Shown here in pieces: positions 11,170-21,200 of a stretch of 64,000 bases of DNA (its first letter is position 1; every line of letters starts with the position of its first letter). The position numbers were made by a program, and so were the translations under genes. Below the pieces are notes generated by a model that worked only from the letters and a program-made list of their open reading frames with translations, was not told the DNA's origin and searched no databases. The stretch is from Heliocidaris tuberculata (Eukaryota; Echinodermata; Echinoidea; Camarodonta; Echinometridae), in NCBI GenBank assembly GCA_025618425.1, contig CM046846.1, positions 26,187,063 to 26,251,062 of the forward strand, in the 5' to 3' direction.

Positions 11170-11539
11170 GTATGTGATATAGGCTGGTTTGTGTTGATGA
11201 GGATGTACTCATGTTTTGCTTTCACGTCTCTTTTATGTTATTATTTTTTCTCTTTGTGAAGACAAAATATTGGCTTATTGGTGCATCTAGTATAATATCA
11301 ATAACGCTTTGATATCAAACTTCATGTATTCGGATATGCTGTGCACTTCTTTCCCTTTGATCGCCCTTTGGGAAAAAAATGTAATTTCCTTGGGGGCATC
11401 TGCATAGACATGTTCGTGATCCACATAGTTTGACAATCGAAATTGGTTTAGTTTCCCCCCTTCATATTTTGATCACTTATGAGCTGAGAATATAAACACC
11501 AAAAGAAAAAGTCATGTTCTTTCCATTTGTCATTTAAAG

Positions 11540-11611
11540 GAAGCTCCGCCAGTGGTCGAGAGGACGACCAGAGAGATGGGGAGCCAGACCGAGCTGAGCG
11601 CCCCTCCACAG
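11540..11611 (+). CDS. SGNH hydrolase gene, mini-exon B
   Basis: A 24-codon exon, phase 0 at both ends: acceptor TCATTTAAAG|GAAGCT, donor CCACAG|GTATCCG. Encodes EAPPVVERTTREMGSQTELS plus APPQ. The exon and its flanking introns resemble mini-exon A: both are preceded by a CATTTGTC-like run and followed by GTGAAGACAAAATATTG with TGATCCACATAG-like sequence downstream. Confidence 0.65.
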
Positions 11612-11999
11612 GTATCCGATAGACCGGTAGAGGTTGATGATGATCTACGCGGTCATGTCATGAAGCTATCTTAACTCTTTTATTTCATTTCTTTTCGTGA
11701 AGACAAAATATTGCCTTATTGATGTATGTAGTCCAAACAGCAATAACGTTTACAATTTTAATATCAATAACCATATATTCAGGTATGGAGTGCATTTCTT
11801 TTTTCTTTGATAGGCCTTAGGGCAAAATTTCGTTATTCCCGTGAGGGCATTTGCATATTTAGCATGTTCGTGATCCGCATAATAGTTGACAATTGACAAT
11901 GGAAACTTTTCGGTTGATAAGATTGCGATCATTCATGATTTTGTAATAACTATGAACACCAAAAGGAAATGTAATATTCTTTCTATTTGTCATTTGAAG

Positions 12000-12113
12000 G
12001 CAGCCCTGTCAGAGGAAGCATCCGTCCAGACTCAACTGGACAGCGCCGTATGGACGTATCTGGATAGGGCATCCAGGAGAATGATCGAGGTTGCATCCGT
12101 CATTCACGACGTG
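12000..12113 (+). CDS. SGNH hydrolase gene, mini-exon C (extended)
   Basis: Acceptor TCATTTGAAG|GCAGCC in phase 0. Encodes AALSEEASVQTQLDSAVW, then a helical-looking stretch YLDRASRRMIEVASVIHDV. A phase-0 donor GTG|GTGAAG at 12114 would join it to the SGNH exon; if unspliced, the frame stops at 12123-12125. The start is homologous to mini-exons A and B, but coding sequence runs past the point where their donors lie. Confidence 0.6.
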
Positions 12114-12126
12114 GTGAAGGAGTAGT

Positions 12127-13821
12127 TTTTTTTTTTTTTTTTTTTTTTTTTCTAATCATCCTTTAATTGATTTCATTGATTACCCTTTAATTTCTGTGAA
12201 GTTGGCATTGATTAGCCAACGTGATCATACCAATCATTCCAATCAATGGGTCGCAATGGAGCTACGTCCCCGATCGTGCGACCTGGATGTTCTTGGTGGC
12301 TTTGATTCTGCAACCATCATGAACAACTGAAGCTCCTATACAGTGGAAACTCAGTAGAAGTAACGAAGTCATTGGGGCCATAAAAATTACCTTGTTATAG
12401 CAGGAATCTCTTTATATCAGGTTGAAAAAAGAACGGTAGGATATAAAGACCTGGGACAGGAATATACCTTGTTATATATCAGGAATATTGTTTTATCAGA
12501 CCTCTTTATACTGAGTTTCCACTGTATGTCAATCTTTTTATGTAAAACAAAAACAAAAAGCTATGTTTTACTTATTGTCAAGAAAGAAGTACCTTATCTA
12601 ATTATATAAGATATGAGAGGAGGAAAGTTGAAGACCACTCCCGCACCCGTTCCAATGATATCTTCAACTGCTTATTCTTGGAATTGTAACTTAAACAAGG
12701 TATGTCTGTTTTGATAAACTATCCATTTATCTTTCCAGAAAAAATGATGAGCATAGCATTAATGTTTCTTGAGTTGATTAACTTTGACTACGACCATGCA
12801 AACCAGCCAACTGGTTGCAAGGAGAGTGTGCCATTTCAGGCTCCATAAAATCAGCCCTTTATGCTCATTTGCATACGACCTTCAGTCGTTTCTAAAAAAA
12901 GTGAAGCCTGACCAAGGAGTTATGTGATGTCCATTCCCCACTTGACAACCATCATCAAGAGGTAGAGGTACAGGAAAAAGTGTGCAAAAATTTGAGAAAG
13001 AGGTATCAAGCTTGTGATGAAAGATTGTGTATAGAATGGAATGAATATTATGGTAGTATTGAATTCATATTTTATTGAATGTTGATATATGTGTTGGAAT
13101 ATTGGTGTGAATACTTGAATTATTGTTAATAGGTAAATGATGAATATGCTATCTATCTTATTTCATATTTTTGAGCTCATTCATATTTTTTCCATAGTAT
13201 GTAATATGCATGTATTGTTAGGCTCATAATGCTGATGCTATCTGCTTTATTACAGTGTTTCTAAAAAAGATTTATTCAGTGTACTGTATCGTTGGTTCTC
13301 TTTCTGTTCTGTATGATATTTTTCTCGTTTCTTTCTACTTTCGGTAGAAATTGCATGAAGTGCACGTAATATAGAATTCTTTTTTTGAGAAAAAAACAAA
13401 CTCCACCAAGGGGTACATTTTCTTGTTTAATGATTTTTTTAAAGAACATGTTTAAAGTATCCCAAGATCTAACTTCTTAAAAAGTGATTCAAAGCTCCTA
13501 TCGAAAAGAAAAGAGTCGATGAAAGGGACCATTAAGAGGGGAGAACTCCAAAATGAGATATTTATAGTATAATTATGCACCAATGAAAAAAAAAAAACAT
13601 ACATGAAAGTATACTTACAAATTCAAATAATAATCTCTCATGTCTTTTCTATTTTATTTCTTATTTGTTTTCTTTTTTTTAAAGAAACAATTTGCCTTAT
13701 GGATGCTTGTAGGTATGACATCAGTGACGTGTAAAGGTTTAATATAGAAATAAATCTGTTCTGACTGACGATGAAAGAAATCGAGATAAATCATTATCCT
13801 TTTTTCTTTTTTCCACCTCAG
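12127..13821 (+). other. intron of SGNH gene; no other gene seen
   Basis: Begins with a poly-T run of about 24-27 bases (12127-12151) and contains the pogo-like MITE at 12341-12524. The rest is AT-rich sequence with no recognisable coding block. Confidence 0.5.
12341..12524 (-). mobile_element. pogo/Tigger-like MITE copy 1
   Basis: A 184-bp element with inverted ends CAGTGGAAACTCAGTA and TACTGAGTTTCCACTG, flanked by TA on both sides, as in Tc1/mariner-pogo insertions. The interior has CAAGGTAA- and GGAATCTCTTTATATCAGG-like words shared with the copy at 34145-34322, which is inserted in the opposite orientation. No coding capacity. Confidence 0.88.
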
Positions 13822-14100
13822 TTTATCTGTATGTTTGGGGACAGCCAGCTGAGGGGGATTGTTCAGCATGACTTGCCCCTCCCGCACAAAGTTGGCTGCC
13901 AATTTCTAGTCAATTCCACTCCGGGTGGGACTTGTGCCCACCTGGAGATGGAATTGCATGACTTTGTTTATCCCCGGAGGCCCGATCTGCTGATCATCCA
14001 AGTGGGGACAAACAACATTAGGATGGGGGACTGGCAGGAGGCTCTGAGAGAGACCAGGGAGAATTTAGGAGCCTCCTGCGGAGAGCTTCCCAAGTGGCAC
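13822..14100 (+). CDS. SGNH/GDSL-type hydrolase, first catalytic exon
   Basis: Acceptor TTCCACCTCAG|TTTATC in phase 0; donor GGCAC|GTGTAAG at 14101 keeps phase 0 (93 codons). It contains the nucleophile block FGDSQLRG (Ser in GDS), a glycine-bearing segment (NSTPGGTC), and LLIIQVGTNN, the block-III Gly-x-x-Asn that contributes to the oxyanion hole. These are blocks I-III of SGNH hydrolases, a fold including esterases and acyl or acetyl hydrolases. Substrate is unknown. No signal peptide or transmembrane helix is visible in the assembled model, so a cytosolic or nuclear protein is more likely than a secreted one. Confidence 0.75.
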
Positions 14101-14668
14101 GTGTAAGTACTGTAGAACAAGGAATATTGAACTTAGTAACTTGATAGAGAAAAGGTCATGGGGAGGGAGGGGGGGGGGGGGGGGAGCGAGCGCAAGATCA
14201 TATAATGGGAATAGTAAAAATGATATTCTCTTTCTTCAGAACTTCAATGTTGTCGAAATGTTTATGCTTCCGTTATGTTATGTAGGCCCTACCTCCTAGT
14301 CCTTGTTTCTTCCATTATATGCAAATGATATGCATATTCATTTTGTAATATGGAATCAATATAATTTTCAGTGCATTCATTATATTATTAATATATTATT
14401 ATTAGTAGTAGTAGTATTAGTAGTCTAGTAGTAGTGGTGGTGGTGGTATAGTAATAGTAGTATTACTATTATTGATAATATTATTAGTACTATTGTTATT
14501 GTTGATGATGTTGTTACTATCATTTTAATCTCAAGTTGAAATTGGACATTGATTGTAGACAAGAAGATTATTGTTATGCATTGGATTGGACTTTACTATA
14601 CTTGCCATTCCTTCTTTCTTTGCCCTTGGTCGCGGTGACATTAATCCCCACATTAAATTTCATCTATC

Positions 14669-14722
<54 letters not shown>

Positions 14723-14729
14723 TCATCAG

Positions 14730-14963
14730 GTGGTTTGTATCGGTATCCTACCGCGCCTGGACAAGAAGGGGGAGCTGGCCCATATCTTTAACTCGACCAT
14801 GCGTATCATCGCTCAGGAAGAGAGAGTGGAGTGGGTGGACACAGACACATGCTTCCCGACGGGAGACCTGACTCTTTGGGCGAGAGACGGGGTTCATCTC
14901 AGTGATGACTTCGGACTGCCAAAACTGATGGACATGATCCTAACGCACCCGGCTCTGGCTTGA
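14730..14963 (+). CDS. SGNH/GDSL-type hydrolase, last coding exon
   Basis: Acceptor CTCTTCATCAG|GTGGTTTG after a CT tract, phase 0, joining as PKWH-VVCIGILPRLDKKGEL. The block-V motif WARDGVHLSDDFG supplies the Asp and His of the catalytic triad (DxxH). The stop TGA is at 14961-14963. The assembled protein is roughly 270-290 residues with an acidic N-terminus, a repeated QT-motif linker and a C-terminal SGNH domain. All expected triad residues are present, so an active enzyme is plausible. Confidence 0.75.
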   Translation: MVCIGILPRLDKKGELAHIFNSTMRIIAQEERVEWVDTDTCFPTGDLTLWARDGVHLSDDFGLPKLMDMILTHPALA

Positions 14964-15270
14964 AGTCATCATTGAGATGACCCGTCTCTTTCCACCCATT
15001 CCACGCTCTCTTTCTCCCCCACCCCCTTCTTGTCCTACCCCTCTCTTTGTATCTTCCCCTTCTCTTCTCTCTTTCTCTGTCTCTTCTCTCCCCTCTCCCT
15101 TTCTCTGTCCAGCTTATTTCTCTCTATTGCTTGTATAATGTACTATTTTATTTTTTTGTACAAAATACATTTGTATATTACATTTTGGAAAAGTAAAAAG
15201 TGAAAAAAAAAACTGTTAATTCATGATTATTTTCTCTCTCCTTTTGTAGTGATGTGTAGAAAATAGTTAC

Positions 15271-15322
<52 letters not shown>

Positions 15323-17026
15323 TTCTCACTGCTCTGTTCCTTTCTCAGCTGACGTAATGTGTCAATAAGAAAAGAGTAAGAGAGATAGAGAATGATAGAT
15401 GCAGACTGCAGAGCCACAGTGATGAGAAGGAGAGAAAAAGACAGCGCGGATTAAAAGAGGGTATATAAGAGAGATTGCAAATGTGTGGTACGCGAGAGAG
15501 AGGGTACGAGAGAGAGAGAGAGAACAGAATAATAAGAGAATAGCGGAGAGATAAGATAGAGATAACGAAGGATGGGGATAGATAAGGAGGAAGTGAAATG
15601 GGAGAGAAAATAAAATGAAAGCTGGCGGAAAGAGAAAAAGAGAGTAACAGGATGAGAGATTGACCGGGGCGGGGGGGGGGGGGGGGGGGGGGAGGGAGTG
15701 GTGGAATTGAAATAAGAGAGGGGTGACATAAACATTGATAGATGGAGAGAAAACCGATGGAATGGAGAAACGTGTATATAGAAAGAGAGGACGAAAGTTC
15801 GCGAGAGAGGGATGGACACAGGGGAGAGGAATGGAGGTAATTTTGGGAAAGAATAATGGTGGGATCAGAAGGGATATTGGAGAGCGGTTTGCAGTGGATG
15901 TCATCATTCCGTACTAGTCTGCAGGCACAGACTCTAATTTGACGCTCAAAATGATTCCATAAAGTCTTGAGCTAAGCCTATCTCCTTCACTTTCATGTTG
16001 TGTTAATGGTGCAATGGCTATAATTATGGGCAAGGCCTATGGAGTGCCGTAGACCGTGTAGGGTCCATAGTCCTACAGTTTACGCACTACAACTAATACT
16101 CGGGTCTGTGCCTGCAAACTAACGCTTATCACAGACATTGGCTTTTGTTCACCTCCTCATCATCTTGCCGTGCTTCTCTTCTCCGAAGAAGAGGATGAGG
16201 AATTTTGGCGGCAAAATAGCCTCATTCATAACAGACTGAAGGCCCCTCCATTAACAGGGCTCCATAGGGAAAACCTCGGATGCTCGGATTGATATACTGA
16301 TGCATAACAAGGAGTATAACTCCTTGATGTGACAAACAACAGCTGACCTGTGGCAAATCAAGGATTTATCCTTGAGCAAATTAAGCCCGTTTAAAGATAA
16401 AGTTGAGTTCTGCTCATGCGATTGCATTGTGAGAGAAACTGTCTTCAAAGCCACTGGGAGGGTTGATGATGTGAGGTGTTGAATTCGTAAAAATGACTAG
16501 AAATTGAGTCATTTCTAATGAAAGTCACATGCACTGCACACACAGGAATGGGTATAGGGACTGTACACACACAATGTGGCATGAACTTGTTCATCCCGAA
16601 CAGCATTTTCTCATTATTATTTCGAATAAGAGGATATTTGGAAGAGCAATCCTTTTCAGGAGACATTTCTACTGTACTCTTCCAAACCGACAAAAGGAAT
16701 GAGAATGCTCACAAATTATTTTTCACCTTTCCCAGTACTCAAATTGCTCTTTAAAACATCCATTTCCTTCGTGTCGTTTCACCAACAAGACAGTCAGTAC
16801 ATTGATTCTAACACAAAAAAATCAAATACTTTCTACGTTTATGTACTAGCTATACTGTGTAAGGGGGGGGGGGGGGGTAGGCCTACTCGCTACTGCTATA
16901 AATTACTGTGATTAATATTATCAGGAAGATCGGAGTCTCCCTGATGTTATGAGAGAACTATGAAAAGATGCTGAAAGCAGTAGACAAAACAACATATATT
17001 TATATAATATACACATGTGACTTCGA

Positions 17027-17073
<47 letters not shown>

Positions 17074-17740
17074 GGGAAACATATCGAAATATAAAGTTCA
17101 CAACATCAGGATCGAATATTCAAATGAGGACAAGGTGAAGGAGATTGTCCTTTGTTAATTTTTACGACGTGAGCAACAATCTTGGAGTATAAGCGTTATA
17201 AGTACTAAGTAGGAAGTCATTTGTGTTCAGTTTGTTTGAGATTACTAATCCGTATACCAGTAACTTAGAACATGATGGGGGTTACACAAAGGTTCTTATT
17301 GTCACGATGTGAGATAATGTTTCACATCAACGTGGGAATGGTAAACATACATTGTGTATTGTAAACAAAGAAAAGAAAATACAGCGATTGATAGAAATTA
17401 GAAAAGGGGAAGGAGAGAGGGGAGAGAGATGGGGAGAATCATGTAGAAATAGAGACATGAAGACAGAAAGAATAAAGAAGAAAGAGAGAGGACACAGAGA
17501 GAAAGAGGTGGGGAGAGGGGTGTGGGGAGATATTCTCTTTCTTTCTCTCGTTCAACTAATTAAAGCCATAAGACCACCCACCTTATTACTCAGAAAATCC
17601 ACGCAACTACTCCCATCTCCCTGCGCCCATGGATATACTCGTTCGGGTAGTATATATATATATATCCATGCTGCGTCCATATACTCTTCTGCCACGACAG
17701 CATTATCATCTCGGCAGGTGAACAGGCCCGCCCACTTTAT
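14964..17740. other. no gene seen; CT/GA microsatellites and repeats
   Basis: Contains (CT)n near 14999-15115 and 15271-15321, GA-rich sequence 15361-15860 with poly-G at 15668-15690, (GA)n at about 17034-17069 and (TA)n at about 17650-17663. The long reverse-strand frames at 15362-15907 are translations of the GA-rich strand and show no domain. The segment likely includes the SGNH gene 3' UTR, but no canonical poly(A) signal is obvious just after the stop. Confidence 0.55.
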
Positions 17741-18278
17741 TGGCAAGAAGCAGAGTCACGGTAACATGTGACAAGCTCACGTGTGCACACGAAGAAGAGG
17801 TTACCATGGTCACTCCTTCAGTCAGTCAGCGTTGTGAAAATTCATCCAATCAGGGTTGATCTCTAAGGCGTGGATCAAGGATTGCATTACCCATCTCACT
17901 ACTCGATACCAATTCAAATCAGTACTGGTAATTTCGCTCTTACTGTGTACTTCGGATCGTGAGATCTCGCCAATTTTGCCTTGCCACATCTTTTATCTTC
18001 GAAAAGCGTCGAAAATATCCTTCATAACTCATCCACAGAGGATTACAAACAGTTCTTTTCAGAACTATTCACTTTCTCCAAACTGCGTTCAGTTGAATCG
18101 AATTGGATCTTCATTAAAAACAGTGATTTTGTGAAAGTAATCGTGCTTATTTCATTTGTTGAGCCTGGAGTCAGATTTACTTTTTTCTTCAGTTTTCTCT
18201 AAAAGTCTAAGGATTTCTGAGTCTCCTTACTACAGTTTCTGGAGTGAAGCTGAGCTGATCAGACGAGGACATTAACAG
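17741..18278 (+). promoter_or_regulatory. possible promoter/leader of the large ORF
   Basis: Upstream of the 1,316-codon ORF lie TCACGTG E-box-like words (17776-17785), a CATGTGAC/GTTACCATGGTCAC cluster and CCAATCAGGG (17846-17855), a CCAAT-box-like word. Small open frames at 17856-18202 show no domain. Promoter assignment is inference from position. Confidence 0.3.
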
Positions 18279-21200
18279 TTGCATCTAGACGTCAAGTCCA
18301 TCTGCAGAGAGGGAGAGAGTGCAGGTTTGTCCTACAACACAGAATATCAGAAACAGGTATTTATTATCCACGTTAATCGTTACTCGTTAGATTATATTTG
18401 CATGATGAGTAAGACGGGGGAAGGATCTAGTGTAAGAATAGGACCCTATTGTGAAGAGCTGAACATTTCTAGTTCGGTTGTGGAAATGGCGCTATCTGGG
18501 GCTGAGCTAGTAGAATGGACGAAATTGGATCGTACATTCTTAATTAGTGGGGTAGTCGCTGAGTTGGACAAATGGTGTAAAAGCAAGCAGGGTAAGGCTT
18601 ATAGTCAGAAGGAAATCCCTAAATTGCTAGTCAAATTATTTGATGTAGGTCACGTGGACACTGATGCATACGCAGTTATAATGAGGGTAAAGAGAGTTGT
18701 CACCAATATTTTGAAGATACAGAAAAAAATAGGAAAATCAAGCGCTGAAAATCGCGAAAGAGCTGAAAGAGAAGTGTTCACCTTAACACCTAGCACGAGT
18801 AGTACTAGTAGTAGCAGCCATGAACAAATGCCGTTAGTTGAGGGAAGGGTCCCTAGGGATGCACCCGTAGCCGTAGGTTCTTTTCATAGTGAACATGGTG
18901 AACTGAAACAGTTGCGTTCAGAAAGGGATAGATTACGGGATAGTCTAGAGGCAGCTCATCTTGAGAGAGATAATAAAACAGCTAGATTAAGTTCTGAAAT
19001 TGCTAGGACCCGTACACTTCAAACCCTCCTTAAGAAATCTGATGACAAGAGGAAAGCCTTAGAGAAGCAAATAGATGAACTTACTTCTAGTTCTACTAGT
19101 ACTATGTCTGCGTCTGAAGAACAGGCGCATAGATATTCCCTAGCTATGACTCGGAGTAGGACGAAACTAAAACTTAAAGAAAGAGAAGTGTCTTTACAAT
19201 TGCAACAGGAGCGAACAAAGCACTTGGAAAAAGAAAAAGAATCTAGTAGTAGTACTAGTCGTAGTATGCATGAGATAGTAGATTCTAACTTAGAGGAACT
19301 ACGTAAATGTAGAGAAGAGTTGCAGGCTGCAAAAAAGAAAGTAGATAACCTGAAGAGAGAAGTTGCCCAATTTGAAACAAAGCACAGAAAAGATTTAAAC
19401 TTGTTACAGTTGCGCGAGCGACAGTATAAGACTATTCAGAGTCAACTCTCAGCTGAGAGCAGAAGAAAGAGGCAAATTAGGTATAGGAAGGGGTTAAGTA
19501 TGAAAACGAAGACGAAGATATTTGAAGAGGAAAGTAAGGCAGAAAAGAAAAAAACGGCGGAGGCGCGTAAGGAAGTAAGGGAGCTCAAAAGACAGTTAGG
19601 AGAATTAGCTGATGAGGAAGGGCCACAGGCAAAGAAAAGAAGCTTCAAAAACATATCAACTAGGGCTTATGATACTAATATAAGAGGAGTCTATCAAGAT
19701 TTGTTAACCAACTACGGTGTTAGTGCAAAGAATTGCGAAGGGGTTGTTAGAACCGTGCTAGAAAACTTAACAAGAGTAGAAGTCCCAGACCTGCCTAAAA
19801 GGAGCACGGCTACGAGCATGTATTTGGAAGGGAGGAAAATGGCCCAAATTCAGGTTGCGGAAAGCCTTGTAAAGAAAAAGGATATGACCCTAGCTAGCGA
19901 TGGTACCAGCAAATTCGGTCACCACTATGCTTCCTATGACATGTTTACGGAAGAGGGTAGTTCTGGATTGCTGATAGGCATGCGCGAGACGGATGACGGT
20001 ACTGCAGAAACAACTCTGCAGACATTAAAGGCGATTGTACACGACGTTGTAGATAAGCATGCTACTACTAGTGAAACTCCTAATGAAACAGTAAATAATG
20101 TCTTCTCTAACATAAAGAACACCATGAGCGATCGACATATCGTGCAGAAGAAATTCAACGAACTTCTTAAGGATTACAGACAAACTGTGCTTCCTAGTAT
20201 AATTGAGGGATGGGATAGTATGACCCACGGCGAAAGGGATCAGTTCTCAAACATGAATAATTTCTTCTGCGGACTTCACTATTTGGTAGGATTAGCAGAC
20301 TACGCGGGCAAGACACTAGGTGCCTGGGAAAGCATGATTTTCGGGGAGAGTAAGGTTGGTGCCGCAGCTTTAGGTGGAGTCCACACCACGAGTAGTGAAA
20401 GTGGTACTGAACGCCTCGTTCGTACCGTATGTAAATCTGTTCAGGATCGCGCGTGCGAGAAGTCTGGAAAACCTCTTCAATTTCGGACATTTCTCAAATC
20501 CAAGGGCATTTCTGACGTACCTCTCGCTCCTTTTAAGGGAAATAGATTTAATATCCTGTTCCACAATGGTGCCGGTGTTGCCTACCTGACTGAGGAATTG
20601 AGAGGATTCTTTGATAAACACAAAGATGATAATCTCCTCATGAAGGCTGTTCACGCTGATCTAGGCATCAGCCAATACATTGCAGGCACGCGTGCACTTG
20701 GTTTGATAGATAAGTTAGTGACAGGTCCTTTGTGGCGCTTACTTAACGAAGAGGGGCACATAGCAGACATGAATGACCGTTACAGAGTCATGCTTGACTG
20801 TTTCTCTAGGTGGTCTGTCGACAGTAGTGAATTCATGGTAGGCAACGATCTCATGTTCAAGGACATTAAAGTCGACGTAGATGATGAGATCTATCAGTCG
20901 TTGGTGCGTCCCAATCCGGAACTAGATTCTATGACTAGGCAAATTCTTGAATTGATCTTCCTGACTTTCTGTCAAGTTACCGAGAAGATGCTGGCAGACC
21001 ACCTACCATCCGGTAAGCATGTAGGGATGAGTGAGAAGAAGGTGGAAGAGACCGCGAGTGTTCCTAGGACTAATGTAGGTGTAGAGAGGGACTTCGGGAT
21101 GTTAGATAGGCTTATGCGCCTCAAACCATCCGCTCGTACACTAGTGTACGAGGGCATCATGATGAATGTAAGAAATAGAACTAGTGAGTGGAGGAAAGGT

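Larger units (their letters stand above)
10860..12000 (+). repeat. tandem intron-plus-exon duplication, period ~440 bp
   Basis: Intron sequence between the mini-exons repeats. GTGAAGACAAAATATTG occurs at 11256 and 11697, and ATGTTCGTGATCC at about 11410 and 11862, with an older ATGTTAAGATCCACATAG at about 10970. The spacing matches the exon starts 11101, 11540 and 12000. Divergence between copies indicates old duplications. Confidence 0.75.

Noticed and set aside
15362..15907. 181-codon minus-strand frame
   Set aside because: It translates a GA-rich simple-sequence strand; two overlapping frames are equally open and no domain is visible.
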